A DNA stretch of 64,000 nt from Microcebus murinus (GCF_040939455.1 NC_134120.1:54017001-54081000); one strand, 5' to 3'; positions 22,397 through 36,049 are shown, counted from the first letter of the stretch. Notes: generated by a model not told the origin, from the sequence alone. Program-made: numbers and translations.

Positions 22397-25300
22397 TAGT
22401 ATCAACCCAGTAAGGCTGTTGTGAGGATTACTCATTGATGCAGCACAAGTGCGGGAATGATGTCAAGCATGTGGAAAGCGTTCATTGGAAGTGCTAGCTA
22501 GTAGAAGGAAAAAATAGTAACTTATAATAAGATCCAGGAGCAGAAGTCCTTTTTAGGGAAGCTGTGTGATGTGGAGGTTTCAGTACATCTCTGTGGTCTC
22601 TCGTGTAGAACTGTCCGAGGATAGAGTGGGCCACCCACTTTATGGAAAGAGGTTAGTACTTTCTGCTTCATCTATAGGACTGTATCTTCCTTACCATGTA
22701 TCATGGTAACTTAGAAATTTTTAAAAAACTTAAAAATAAATAGGTAGGTTTGATTCTGTAGATTATGAGTTTAAGAACTGAGAAAATAAGTTTCTTAAAA
22801 TACATGCTGTCACCTTTTATTGCTAAAATAGTATTGTCCTATCTAAGCTAGGAAAGCCTAAGAGTAACTGTAGACCAAAGAATCCTCTTTAAAAACAACT
22901 GGTTGCGTTGGTAGCTTTGGCACGATGGGATTTGAGGGAGAGTTTGACTTAACAAGTCACACACTGCTCTCGATGCCAGGGATACAGAGGAGAAACGCAT
23001 CACCAGCCCCCAGGAAGCTGAAGGGGCAGGAGCAAGCAGCCAGGGAGTGACCCCACACAGCCCAAGGGGTGCTCTGAAGGCCAGTGAGGGCCCCTGAGCC
23101 AGCTTAGGGTAAGGATGACGTTTTTCCCTAAAGATGAGTGAGAGTTGGCAGGAGAAGGGGAGAGGGGGAGGCCGTCCAGGCCAACACAAAAGCAGGAACA
23201 TGGGGTGCTAGGGAGATGGCAGGAGCCTGGTATGCCTGAGTCCCTGGGGGTGGCTGGTCACCAGGGGCCTCGCATGCCACCCTGAGAAGTTTGGATGGCA
23301 TTCTGGGAGCAATGAGAAGAGAAGAAAGATGCATTGTGAGTTTCATTCCTATACTTGCATGGAGACCTATTTAGTAGGAACAGCTGACTTTTTAAATATT
23401 TTTTATATGAGGCCACAAGAATTGCTTAAAAGGTAATAATCAATACCCAGAATATTAATGGTAAAGGGGAGAGGGAAGATGTGTTCAGTGAAAAGTGTAA
23501 AGGGGGGGATATTGCTCCATCCCTGCTCAAAAATGCCATGGAACACTTGGCTTCGGGACTTGGCGCAGCAGCGAGTTACTGCGGAGCTGAAGTGTCTTTG
23601 GGGATGGAACCTCAAGGACGGCTCTGGCCACTGCGGTGACTCTGTGTGATCATCCGCACGGTCTTTGTGGTCTTCTTCAGTCTGTGGATAGCAGAGAAAA
23701 CCAGTCGTCTGGGTTGTAAAATATTTCTGAAGTAGTGATGTTCTCTCTGTTGAACCCATTTCAACCAGTTCCTCTTTATCTTTTCCAAGACAGCAATGTC
23801 TGAAAATTGGCGTAGACACTGGAAGGGCTCATTACTGATCAAGTAGCCGACAGAAGTGTGTCCAAACAAGAGGGAAGCATGTGGTGGGATGCGATGGAGC
23901 AGTGCTCAGTGCAAATTTTTTATTTGACTTTGTTCTAACAAGATAGTCATATGGCACATCTCACCAGGGAGATGCAATAATTTGATTCAAAAGAAACTCA
24001 GACATGAATCACAATAAAGAAGTAAACATGCTGAATTGAACAGAAAATGGCATGTTGTCAACAGAGAGTGGTGCAAGGATCTCAGGAGAAAGACCTAGCA
24101 GAAAAGGGAAGTTTGTTTATGTTGCTGCAAGAGGTGAGACCAGACGTTCTTCCTGCCAACGAGCAAAGGGCAGTCAGTCTAAGGCCCTGGGGGGAGATTG
24201 CCGCACTAAAGAGGGACAGCATAGGATTTAGCCACCCTGCCCTGCAGACAGCTGGGCCTCTCTCCCCTGAAGTCGAGGGAGAGAGATTTGCCCTGACTCT
24301 GCAGCTCTGCCCTGAACCAGCAGACCTGCCCCAGACAGGGTGTGCTATGCACGCCCCCTCCTGTCCTCCTACCCCAGGGTGAGAGCCACAAGGTGTTCAA
24401 GACCATGCCAGGTCCCAGGGGAGGTGACCCTGGGCATGTGGGGAGTGAGGTTGTTCCCCTTGTTACCCCCAAAGGGCCTTGTTTACACCTCGATTTCTGA
24501 ACTGAGTCCAGAGTCCCTTTGGGAATCCAAGCAGAAAGACATTAACCTTAAGTAGGAAAACAGGCATGTTACTCTGAAACATGTTTTGCTACATCTTTAA
24601 AATGAAGATAAAGAAAGGACAGCAATTGAAAACTACTTCCAGACAGGATGTCCTGAAAAACACAGACAGTATTATTTCATTAGTTAATAACATCACTCTG
24701 GGGCACAAAAATGTATTTTCTAGTTACTAGAGATGAAACTTATCAGAAGCCTAAATAACTCTTTGCACCCTACTCTTCAGAATATATTTACGTATAGACG
24801 TGTGTGTGCGTGCATATCTAAATATATTTAGGAAACCATTATCCTTATCCCACCAACTTTTCTCATGTCTCTCTCTAGGGCACAAACACTGGTGATTAAT
24901 TTTATAATTGAACATGGAGATTGTTTTTTAGCTCAGTTCAAACTGGGGAATTGAAGATATTATGTGAAAATCTTCAGGATTAGGTGCAGCCTGTGACGTT
25001 TTCTGCAGAACCTGGATTTTCTTTAAACATGTCTTTCTTCTTGTAGCTCCTTGTAGATCGTTTTTAAACATATGGGTTGTTTATCTTCCCTCTCTTTTCC
25101 TTCCCCCATTTTCTAAGTAAAACAGTGGATTTTGTTAAATAAAAGCACAATGTATTATTTGATGCCTTTGTCTATGTTTGGCAAAGTTATAGCAAGGTAA
25201 GAGAGGATTATCATTAAAATGTCTCACCTGCCCTCCAGATCCTCACTGTTTTTCATTTCCCTGCCTCCCACCTCAGAGAAGCAGCTGACTCAGTCTGCCC

Positions 25301-25635
25301 AGCGTGGCTGTGACCGCATGCCTGAGGCCGGGCTCTCTGTAGAGAGAAGAGGGTGTGCGGGCTGGAGAGCACAGGAAGCATGGCACCACCGCACCAGCGT
25401 CTGCTCAGCTTCTCGTGAGGGTCAAAACATGGTGCAGAAGGTCAAAGGGGAAGCAGACGCTTGTGAACAGAGAGGACTGAACATGAGGGGAACCTCACCG
25501 TATGACCAATCCAGTCTTGCCAGAGTGAGAGTCACTCACTCCTCCAGCCAGGCTTCAAGGTGTTCATGAGGGCCCCACCCCATGACCCAAACCCTCCCCT
25601 AACCAGGCCCAACCATAGTGCCAGTATCTCGGGGA
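22397..25635. other. Intronic sequence, mostly unique
   Basis: No exon is seen. 23180-23330 has a weak resemblance to an old mammalian repeat. Open frames at 22848-23201, 23403-23819 (minus) and 24047-24382 show no family resemblance. 24150-24470 is GC-richer than its surroundings. Confidence 0.5.
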
Positions 25636-25918
25636 TGGAAAAACCAGCACCACATGTACTCACCAGCAAATTGGTATTAATGGATCAACACCTCAGTGGA
25701 CATATAAGAATAACATTTACCGGGTGTTGGGCAGATGGGAGGGGGAGGAGGGGATGGGTATACACAAACACAATGAGTGAGATGGGCAATGTTTGGGGGA
25801 TGGTCACGCTTGAGGCTCTGACCCCAGGGGGGAGGGGGCATGACAATATACGTAACCTTAACACTTGTACCCCCATAATACACTAAAATAAGAAAAAAAA
25901 AAGATTAAAAGGGAAAAA
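25636..25918 (+). mobile_element. L1 3' UTR insertion with lemur-type end, copy 3
   Basis: ATGGAAAAACCAGCACCACA, GTACTCACCAGCAAATTGG, AACACCTCAGTGGACATAT, the G-rich block at 25735-25760 and ACACTTGTACCCCCATAATA are followed by an A-rich tail. It is 5'-truncated to about the 3' UTR and lies sense to PTPRM. It is close in sequence to the 29883-31025 copy. The left boundary is approximate and no clear duplication was found. Confidence 0.9.
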
Positions 25919-28900
25919 AAAATAACATTAAAAAAAGAGAGAGAGACCCAAAACAAAACACTCCCAGAAAACCACCTGCTCTCTGCTGAGGTTGCAGGTC
26001 TCATTCCCTAACGTCAGATGCCCTTAGGTGGGGAAGGCTACCTTAGCCGGGAAGACAGTGCCCTGGGATTTCTACACCTGTCCAGCTGCAGGGTGCAGGA
26101 GGAGAGCACCCCTTGTTGGGGTTGGTTGGCAGAGGAGAACTGCGCATACTTGTGGAAGCATTTCAGGATTAGTGCACAGCAGCCCTGTGGTTGGTGTTTT
26201 GAAAGCAGAGGCAGGAGCAGGTGGAGTAAAAGGCACTTGTGTTCCTCAGCTGATGGCGCCGCTGCCTGGACGCAGCTGCTTCCGGGCTCCGTGCACCGTC
26301 CAGAGTGGGGCCGCCCCTTCCCTCGCCTCCAGCCCACACGCTTCTCACATGTGCTTTTCCATTCGCATTTCATATTCGGAGGCACCAGCTGAGTCAGTCA
26401 GTTGGCACAATCAGTGCAGGTTGTTTTCCATCCCACAGGATACAAAACAAACAAAACGAAGCCATAAGCCACTGAAAACTAAGGACGGGGAGGCAGGGTG
26501 GGGAAGGTGTTGGCAGGCACTGCAAATGCACTGAGAATCGCAACAGCTGCGCCGCCAATGGCTCAAGCAGCCAAGTGATTTGTGACGTGTTTTTCCCCCC
26601 GGTAATTATTATGGTAATGGTGATCCAGGTCCATAAGAAAATGATAAAAACTTCTCTCTGAAATTTTGAGATGGCTTCGAGCTATTTGGGCAAGTCAGGT
26701 GGGTGGGTTTATGGATGCTTTCTTAGTAGATTAAAGTTTCTGCATATTTTTAAATAATGCAGTAGAGAGAGTTGGTTTTACTGTGACTACTTGGTTTATT
26801 TTTTCTAAAGTGCCAACATAAAAGTGTCTGTTTAATTTGCTGCCCACTCCACTCTGTCCTGCCTGCCTGTGCAAGGGCCTCTTGCACATTAGCGGATGCT
26901 TTTATGCAGTTTCCTTTTGCCCTGGCCTCTGATGACATCATGTACATATTCATACTTCAGAAAATGAGATTACAACTCTTTGCACTCCTTCTGATGATAA
27001 TTCATGGCAGTCGACATTTTCCAATTTGTTTCAAGCACTTCTAGGCAGCGGTCTGGTTTCCATTTTGATGCTGGTTATTAGAATTTTCTTTATCTAACCT
27101 GAGAAGTTAAGCAGTTTTCCCACTTGTTAACATGCTTTTAGTGTCAGATGCTGTTAGCCACAAGTGCTTTCTCAGAGGACCTGGCCCAGAGGGGCCGGGA
27201 AGCGTGCCTGTACATCCACTTTTGCAGACCTTGCGTGTGTCTGGTGTTAGTCCTGCTCTTTTGATTAGTTCGATGCCGTCACCACCCACTAACATGGTCA
27301 AACCAGATTGTTCACAGTTGTCCTCGCCCCTCCCTCTCCTGCAGCTTCACACCAGCCCGTCACAAATGCCAACTACTTTCCTCCTCCCCATTTTGCAGTC
27401 ACATCCCTCTTCCCCTCCTGCATGGCCTAGCCTCATTGTGGCCTGGCTGTTGGAAGAGTGCCCAAACTTACCTCCCTACCTTCAGTCCCTCCCCTGCAAA
27501 ACTGCTCTCAACTCTGCAACCAGTGTTCTTTGTAAGACGTACATGTCAGCATGTTTGGTGCTCAAAATTCTGCTGTGGATTCTTTCCAAAAATAGGAAAC
27601 TCAGACCTCAGCCTGTTGTTCAGGCTTTCCTTTTAACTGTAGCCACTTTCTGCCATGCACACTGAGCTCCAGCGCTGCTGAGTCACTCACATCTCACACC
27701 CTGAGTCTGCAGCCTCTGTGGCTCTGGCCCTGCTGGGCATCATGGCCTCAGCCTGCAGCGACTTCCAAGCTCCTGCTCCACATTCCAGACCCCTTCAGAT
27801 CCAGCTCAGATGTGACAACAGCCAAGCTGTCCCTGCTCATCTCAGTCAGAAGCAACCATTCCCCCTACAGTCTCATAGCTCTGTGTTTGAATAATGTAGG
27901 AGCCAATATATTAATTGATAGTACATAGGCAATATAGTAAGTGATTTATTCAGTAGATATTTGACAAACACTGCTAAATATTTGCTGAATTGATTTCTCT
28001 GTATTTATACTTTGTACTTTATATTTGCTGAATTGATTTCTATGTATTTAAACACATACACCTCTACGTGGGGAAATGATAAAGATGAATGGAAATGCTA
28101 AAAAAAATACAAGCTCAGAATGGTACAGATCATCATATAAGATCAGCAGGGCTGGTGGCATCCAGTCAGAAAGTGTGTGCTGACCCACTTGAACCTGACC
28201 AGTACTGATCATTTTAAAATGATCTCAGAAATTTCAGCCTCAGCCACCAACCTCTGGGAAAGAAGGCTGGCGGCAGCTGGAGATTGAGGTCTATAAAAAC
28301 TCTTGAACAACAAGAGAAGACGAGCCCCTGGGTTGCTGCACTGTGGGTGGAGGTGCTGGGAGGTGGTGCATCCAGAGAGCATGTGGGGCCCCCGGCCCTC
28401 CCCCCATACCTAGTCCTGTATACCTTTTCACCCGCCTGCTCATCTGTAGCCTTTATAATATCCTTTACTGATAAACCAGTCAATGTAAGGAAGTGTTTCC
28501 CCGAGTTCTCTGAGCCGTACTAGCAATTAATTAAACCTAAGGAGGGGCCATGGGAGCCCTGATTATAGCTGGCCTGTCAGAAGCATAGATGACAACCTAC
28601 TGCTTGCGATTTGCAGCTGAAGTGGGGGACAGTCTTACGGGACTGAGCCCTCAACTTGTGGGATCTGACTCTAACTCCAGACAGAAAGTGTCAGAATTGA
28701 ATTGAGTGGAACGGTAGGACACCCAGCTGATGTCCACTGGAGAATTGCTTAATGTGGAAAAATTCCACACACACAGTCACAGAAGTGTTTTATGCTGTGT
28801 TGAGTAGGTGAGAGAAAAACAGTTTGGTTTCTCCTCTCTTCCAAACCTCTAATATAAACAATGTATAATTATTTAGTTGAGACTTCAGTACATTTCATAA

Positions 28901-29109
28901 CATAATTATTCCGAGAAAGAACTCTATGTCATCAAACACAGTTCCACAATTGGTTCATAAAGGTAATTTGTGTTGTAATGGAAGTATTTCAGGGGAAAGC
29001 GAGGTTTTGAGGGGTGGATTTTTTTAAGTCTTGCTTGGCTCCTAGATCATTGATGATGTTGGCTGTGTCTGCCTTTGTCTAACACACTCATGTATATTAA
29101 TATTTCTAA
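25919..29109. other. Intronic sequence, mostly unique
   Basis: No exon is seen. 25940-25955 has a short GA run. About 27340-27880 is C-rich and resembles the old L2-type text (TGCAACCAGTGTTCTTTGTA and GGAAACTCAGACCTCAGCCT), weakly supported. A 30-bp unit is repeated at 27978-28007 and 28021-28050. Open frames at 26028-26534 and 27132-27665 look like chance. Confidence 0.45.
27978..28050. repeat. 43-bp period duplication
   Basis: ATATTTGCTGAATTGATTTC and the next 10 bases occur at 27978-28007 and again at 28021-28050, with one mismatch in 30. Confidence 0.9.
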
Positions 29110-29270
29110 CCACAGTGCTAGTACATTATTATCATACCCATTTTCCAGATGAGAAGATGACTCAGAATGTAAGTAACTTGCCCCAGGCCATGCCCACATA
29201 GAGCAGCAGGAGTTGTTCCATCATCTATGGACTCTAAAGCTGTGTTCTTTCCACTAAACCACATCTCGTC
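29110..29270 (-). mobile_element. MIR SINE
   Basis: The sequence TACCCATTTTCCAGATGAGA, followed by AAGTAACTTGCCCCAGGCC, is the reverse complement of the MIR core (GGGCAAGTCACTT...CTCATCTGTAAAATGGG). It is diverged. Confidence 0.7.
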
Positions 29271-29882
29271 CCTATGCAACACCATGGAGATGCAGACCTA
29301 TGGAAATTAACCTGGTGTTTCATTGATTTGACTTGTGAGTTCATGACAGGAGTGTTACTTTTCCTCTCTACTGTTGTGTTTGCTTTGAACAGCATTTTGC
29401 TTTGGCAGAGGACCCATCCAGCCCGGGGCCCCATTGGCAGTGCCAACTCTTGTGTATTCAGCAGCTCAGCAGCAGCAGATGCTGCCCGTTAATCTTGCTC
29501 AGCGTCTCAGCTTTGTGGTGAGGTCACCCCAACACCGCTCCTCCCTGCTCTAGTCTGTGACTGCCCAGGTAACACAGGAAAATTGTTCTGAAGATACACA
29601 GCAGCCTGGCTCATCTGAGATGACCACTTGTAGGCTAAAATCAAGCTTGGGCTCCTGAGAGCCCTAGGTTCTATGTGCTGCCTCCCTGCAATACTGTGTT
29701 ACTGGCAGCCAACCCCATCGAGGGGAGCAGGAAGAAGATGAATCTGTAAACTTGAGTTGTGTGTGGAAGCCCACGTTTTCTAAAAGATCTTCTCTGAAAA
29801 TTGTTGAGTCTTTTTTCAATGTAATGATGCAGCCTAACAGTGACAAGCTTGTTAACTGAATCTCTGACCTCATGGCAGAGCA
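29271..29882. other. Intronic sequence, nothing recognised
   Basis: Unique sequence up to the start of the L1 at 29883. Confidence 0.5.
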
Positions 29883-31025
29883 TAAACCTAAGGTGTGAAA
29901 TTATTAGAATTCTAGAGGAAAACATTGGAAATACTCTTCTAGACGTTGGTCTAGGCAAAGAATTTATGAAGAAGACCCCAAAGGCAATCACAGCATCAAC
30001 ATAAATAAATAAATGGGACCTGATCAAATTAAAAAGCTTCTGCACAGCCAAAGAAATTGTCACAAGAGCAAACAGACAACCTACAGAATGGGAGAAAATT
30101 TTTGCAAGCTACACATCCAATAAAGGGCTATTAACTAGAATCTATTTAAAACTCAGGAAAATCAGCAAGGAAAAATCAAACAACCCTATTAAAAAGTAGG
30201 CAAAGGACATGAAAAGAAACTTTCCAAAAGAAGACAGAATAATGGCCAACAAACATATGAAAAAATGCTCAGCATCTCTGATCATCAGGGAAATGCAAAT
30301 CAAATCCACAATGAGATATCACTTATCTCCAGTGACAATGGCCTTTATCAAAAAATCCCAAAACAATAAGTGTTGGCGTGGATGTGGAGAGATAGGAGCA
30401 CTCCTACACTGTTGGTAGGACTGCAAACTAGTTCAACCTCTATGGAAAGCAATATGGAGATACCTTAAAGTGTATCTACCACTTTGATCCAGCAATCCCA
30501 CTACTGGACATCTACCCAAAAGAACAAAAGACACTCTATAAAAAAGACACCTGCACTCAAATGTTTCTAGCAGCACAATTCACAATTGCAAAGATGTGGA
30601 AACAACCGAAGTGCCTATCAATACATGAGTGGATTAATAAAATGTGGTATATGTATATCATGGAGTACTACTCAGCTATAAGAAACAGCGGTGATATAGC
30701 ACCTCTTGTGTTTTCCTGGATAGAGCTGGAACCCATTCTACTAAGTGAAGTATCCCAAGAATGGAAAAATAAGCACCACATGTACTCACCAGCAAATTGG
30801 TTTCCCTGATCAACACCTAAGTGGACATATAGGAATAACATTTGTTGGGTGTCAGCCAGGTGGGAGGGGGTAGGAGGGGATAGGTACATACATATATAGT
30901 GAGTGTGATGTGCACCGTCTGGGGAATGGTCACACTTGAAGCTCTGATTGGGGGAAGAGAGGAAGGGCAATATACTTAACCTTAACATTTGTACCCCCAT
31001 AATATGCTGAAATAAAAAAAAAAGA
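29883..31025 (+). mobile_element. 5'-truncated L1 with lemur-type 3' UTR, copy 4
   Basis: This 1.14-kb insertion carries the ORF2 C-terminal region followed by the 3' UTR. 30209-30418 reads [20 protein letters not shown] and [20 protein letters not shown], then stops where TGG has become TAG at 30416-30418. 30561-30809 continues in another frame with WINKMWYMYIMEYYSAIRNS. The end is TTTGTACCCCCATAATATGC plus AATAAA and A-rich tail. It is colinear with 1-1167. It is inactive and lies sense to PTPRM. Confidence 0.93.
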
Positions 31026-32099
31026 ATAGAAAAATAACCAAAGTCAATTTTTTTCCCAAAGAACAGTGCTGTGTCATAGAAAGGATAATGGATGAGGAAT
31101 CAGAAGATAGATGAGGGCCCCAGTTCCTCTAACTCTGGAACATGGAGCAAATCATGCAACTTGCATTAAGCAACTTTAATCAGCCATGAGACAAGTGCTC
31201 ACTGAATGTCTAGGATATTGTTGGTAGTGCAGTCACCTCAGTGATGCCAAGAGTCATGAATAACAAGGAAATGTATGGACTACATGTTTTGAATTACTTA
31301 ATTTGTTTCATATTTTATACTGTATACAGATTCATATTATTGCTACATGTTATCACTCAGGCCAAAAAGGATATTGAATTAGAGCCCATAATATTTTTGA
31401 CCTGTAATTTCACTGAAAAGAAAGGGAACATGCTAACTTGTCCAATTTCTTCCATTGTATCTTCTGAAATAAAGTAGTTTTATGTCCATGATAGAAATAT
31501 AATAAAGTTTAGAATTCACCCATATTATTCATTATCCTATAGATTTACAAAACTTCAGTCTCTTTATCTTCTCTTATTGCCCTTTAGGGAGACATGGAAA
31601 ACCTTTTATCTGTTTACTTTAGGGAAATTATATAAGAGATACTGAATAATTATAATATATTCAGTGTTAATTATAAATATGCAGCATATGTTTTTATATG
31701 TATTGTATTTATGTGCTTTAGATAATTATGCATTTGATTTCCTTGCCAATTTTATGACCAAAATATTTTACTTGGCTGATTACTAAGTGTATTTTAAGCT
31801 TACTTCTTGAAACATGAAGAGAACATACTATAAATCCAATTAACATAATTGATCTGCCTAAAGAGAATGCTTGCTTTTATTTTTCTTCTCTATTTTAATG
31901 ATGAAAAGCAGTTATAAGGATACAGAGTACTTACTTTGTTTGTAAAGCTTCCCTAGCCCAATTTTATTGTTGTTTTCTTTTAAAAACAAAAGATAATTTT
32001 TGAAAGAAATTTGGAAATTTTAAGGAAAGTATAAAGAAAAGAAAAAGAAGAGAAAAATCACCCATAAGCTCACTATCAATTTTCAATAAATGTATCTAA
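31026..32099. other. AT-rich intronic sequence
   Basis: No exon or clear repeat is seen. It is strongly AT-rich, and it may include unrecognised old L1 sequence leading into 32100. Confidence 0.45.
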
Positions 32100-32680
32100 C
32101 ATTTTTAAGGCATTAGATCTTAATCTAAATAGTTTCATATCCTGTTTTCCTAGTTAATATTATATCCCAGATGTTTCCTATATTTTAGCATGAGTACTAC
32201 TATAAATGATTCTTTAAATTTACCTGCATTATTTTCTGAAGATATATTTCAAGAGGTGGAATGACTGGTTCAGAGTATCTAAAATGCTTGAGATTCATTG
32301 CATATGGGTGTATTGACAACTTGCTTTCATCAAAAGTTGCACCAATTTGCATTTCCATCAACACTCTGTAAGAATGGTACTTCACTTCACCGTCACTAAA
32401 ATGATGATTAATCTTTTTTTTAAATCTTTACCAGTTTGGTGGGTAAAAAAAGATTATCTCATTATTGTTCCATTTGAAACTAGGCATGCCTGCACGTGTT
32501 TACAAGCTATGTAAAAATTTTCTTTTGTGAATTGTTCATACCCTTTGCACCTTTGTCTACTAGAGTATTAGTTATCTCTTACTGATTTGTATAAGCTCTT
32601 TTATGGCCTACTTTGCTCTTCTTTTTTACAAATATGTTGATAATCCTCAGTCTTTGTGTTTCTGTAATTTTAGAATCACC
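32100..32680 (-). mobile_element. Old L1M 3' fragment, antisense
   Basis: TTTCAAGAGGTGGAATGACT, AAAGTTGCACCAATTTGC, CATTTCCATCAACACTCTG and TTGTTCATACCCTTTGCACC are the reverse complement of the ORF2-end/3' UTR text of old L1M elements. 32215-32373 is about 85% identical to the reverse complement of 33140-33310. Confidence 0.65.
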
Positions 32681-32994
32681 TAGTCTTTGGGGAACATAGA
32701 CAATTTAAACAGTCAGCTTCATGAAAAACCCTATATAATTGTTTGGAATTTCACAGGATCCATTTATAAAGCTTGGGATGATTGTCTTCTTGGCAAAATT
32801 GGATCTTCCTATCCATTAATATGGTTTATATCTCCATTTTGGGGGATCATCTTCAATATTTCTCAATCAAGTTTCAAAATCTTCATAAAATCCTACATAT
32901 CTTTTAGTTATGTGTACTTTTTTGTTATGGCAGTGGTATTGTTTAATACATTTACATTTTCTTTTTATTGCATGTTTATAGAGAAAAGAGAAAT

Positions 32995-33075
32995 AGAAAT
33001 ATAGAGTAGTATATAGGTATATATAGATATATAAATAGAGGTATATATGGATGTGTTTATATTTATGGGGGATAT
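32995..33075. repeat. TA-rich simple sequence
   Basis: An imperfect TATA/GATATA tract such as GTATATATAGATATATAAAT. Confidence 0.8.
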
Positions 33076-33124
33076 ATAGATTAAAACTGGCAAAGATTAA
33101 AAGATTAGTCATCATTTAAGTGAC

Positions 33125-33310
33125 TCTGAATTCAAGTAACCATTCTTACAGACTGTTGATAGAAATGTAAATTGGTGCAACCTTTGATGGAAGCAAGTTG
33201 TCAATATACAAGTATGTAACAAATCTTAAGCATTTTATATACTTGGAACCAGTAATTCCACCTCTTGAAATAAACCTTTAGGAAATAATGGAGATAAATT
33301 CAAAGAATTG
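33125..33310 (+). mobile_element. Old L1M fragment, sense
   Basis: GAAATGTAAATTGGTGCAAC, GATGGAAGCAAGTTGTCAAT and AGTAATTCCACCTCTTGAAA match old L1M ORF2-end text in the sense orientation, the inverted counterpart of 32215-32373. Confidence 0.65.
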
Positions 33311-33319
33311 TATATTGCT

Positions 33320-35835
33320 CTTTGTCCAGAATCCTTGTTCAGTAGTTCCCCTAGAAGGGGAAGATAGAGACAGAGGCAGAAAGTCTATTTAAAGTAATAA
33401 TTGCTGAAAACTTCTCAAATTATGGGAAAGAAATGGACATCCAGATTCATGAGACCCAAAAGTTTTCAAATATGTTTAACTCAAAAAGATCTATACCAAG
33501 ACACATAATAATTAAATTGTCAAGGACAGAATTTTGAAAGCAGAAAAGTGACTCATTACATACAGGGAAGCCTCATAAAGCTATCAGCAGATTTCTCAGC
33601 AGATATCTTGCAGACCAGGAGAGAGTGGGATGATACATTCAAAATATTGAGAAAAAAAACCCTGCCAACCAAGACTATACCAAGCAAAGTAGTCCTTCAG
33701 AAATGAAAGAGAGTTAAAGAATTTTAGAAACAAACAAAAGCTGAGGGGGAGTTCATCACCATTATACCTGCCTTATAAGATATGCTAAAAGGAGTTCTTC
33801 ATGCTGTAATGAAAGGATACTAATAAAGAACATGAAACATATGAATGAGTAAAACTCACCAGAAAGGTAAATATATAGTCAATGTCAGAATTCTCTAATA
33901 TTATAATAGTGTTGTATAAATGACTTTGAACCCTGATATAAAGCATTAGAAATAAGTATAAATATAATACTGTCATATTGGTTATACAATACAAAAAAAA
34001 GATGTAAATTGTAATATCAGTAACCTAAAATGTAAAGGGCAGAAGAAGTAGAAGTGTAGAGCTTTTCTATACATTTGAAGTCAAGTTGTTATCAGCTTAA
34101 AAATAGGATGTTATAAATATAAAATATTTTACATAAGCCTTATATTAATAGTAACCACAAAGGAAAAAACTGTAGTACATACACAAAAGGTTAAGAGAAA
34201 GGTGTCAAAGCATACCACCACAAAAACATCATCAAATCACAGAATACAGTGAGAGAAGAAGAAAGGAATTATAAAACAGAAAACAGTTAACAAAATGGCA
34301 GTAGTAAGTCCTTACCTATCAATTATTACTTTGAACATAAATGGATTAAATTCTCCAATCAAAAGACATAGAACATCTGAATGGATTAACAAAAAGAAAA
34401 ACAAGATTCAACAATTTGCTGTCTACAGTGGATCCATGTTGGCATTAAGAGCACACAAAGGCAGAAAATTGAAAGGATGGAAAAAGACATTCAATGCAAA
34501 TGGTAACCAAAAGAGAACAGAGTGGCTATACCTCTATCAGACAAAATAGACTGTAAATCTAAAATGATCACAAGAGATAAAGAAGGCCATTACTTCATGA
34601 TAAATGAGTCCATTAATCAAGATAATATAACAATTGTAAATCGTAAAATTCAACAAACTAAGAGATGCTTTTTGATATGATAAAAAGTTGACAAACCTTT
34701 AGCTAGACTAATAAAGAAAAAAAGAGAACTCAAACAAAATGATAAATGAAAAAGGACAAATTATAACTGATACCACAGAAATACAAAGGGTCTTAAGAGA
34801 CTACTATGAAAATCTATACACCAACAAATTGGATAATCTAGAAGAAATAAATAAATTTCCAGAAACACATAACCTGCCCAAGTAGAATCATGAAGAATAG
34901 AAAATCTGAACATATAAATAGCAAGTAAGGAGATTGATTCACCAATCAAAAACCCACAAAAAAGTCTATGACCAGATAACTTGCCTTATAAATTTTACCA
35001 AACACTTGAAGAAGGATTAATACCAATTCTCAAACAATTCCAAAAATTGGAAGAGAAGGGAATACTTCCAAACTCATTTTAAGAGGCCAATATAGTAAAA
35101 ATAAGTGTGGAGATACCTTAATCTAAAGCCAGGAAAGGATCCCCAAGAAAAGGAACATATAGGCCAATATCCCTGATGAACATAGATGTAAAAATTATCA
35201 ACAAAATACTAACAGCCAAATTCAACAGCACATTAAAAGGATCATGTACTGTGATCAAATGCAATTCAGCCCTGGGATGCAAGGATGGCTCAACATATGC
35301 AAATCAATACACGTGATACTTCACGTTAACAGAATGAAGTATAAAGTTATATGATCATCTCAATAGATGTATAAAAAGCATTTAACAAAATTCAATATCT
35401 TTCATGATAAAAACTCTCAACAAATTGTGTAGAGAAGGAATATACCTCAACATGCATGGAAGGCCACATATGAAAAAAGTCCACAGCTAGCATCATACTG
35501 AACAGTGAGAAACTGAAAGGTTTTCCTCTAAGATCACTAACAGGACAAAGGCGTCCATTCTTCCCATTTCTGTTCAACATAATCTGGAAGTTCTGGCCAG
35601 AGCAATTAAGACCAAGAAACAAAAGGCATCCAAACTGGAAAGGAATAGGTAAAATTGTCTCTGTCTACATACGACATAGACTTATTTATATAGAGAAAAC
35701 TCTCAACACTCCACCAAGAAACTGTTAGAACTTATAAATTATTCAGTACAAAAACCAACATACAAAAAGCAGTTTATACATTTCGCTTCATATATGTACA
35801 TGAAATGAAAAAATTAGGTTGACAAGTATCCTTGA
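33320..35835 (+). mobile_element. L1M element, sense, internally deleted
   Basis: The order follows an L1MA/L1MB-type element. First comes the region before ORF2 (CAGCAGATTTCTCAGCAGAT, CAAAAGCTGAGGGGGAGTTC). Then comes the ORF2 start at 34295 (MAVVSPYLSIITLNINGLNS, the endonuclease N-terminus). After a jump near 34640-34670 that omits the rest of the endonuclease, reverse-transcriptase text follows (GATACCACAGAAATACAAAG, CCAATATCCCTGATGAACAT, TCATGATAAAAACTCTCAAC). Many stops and frameshifts are present. It ends at about 35835, where antisense L1 begins. Confidence 0.85.
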
Positions 35836-35839
35836 TTGA

Positions 35840-35999
35840 TTACCTATCAGCTATGTTTAGGTTAAGGAAATTCCCTTCTATTCCTGCTTTTTTTTAATAT
35901 TATTTGCCAAGGATAGATACTGGAGTTGATAGAATACTTTTTAGCATTTATTGAGATATAAGTAATTATTTGATTTCCTTAATATGTTAGTGTGGCAAG

Positions 36000-36049
<50 letters not shown>

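Noticed and set aside
23403..23819. 138-residue minus-strand open frame
   Set aside because: No resemblance to a known protein and no retrogene marks (no poly(A) tail or target duplication seen).
26028..26534. 168-residue open frame plus two overlapping ones of 124 and 115 residues
   Set aside because: Three competing frames in the same GC-rich block, none with a recognisable family.
27132..27665. 177-residue open frame on the + strand
   Set aside because: The sequence is C-rich, repeat-like and low in complexity, with no recognisable domain.
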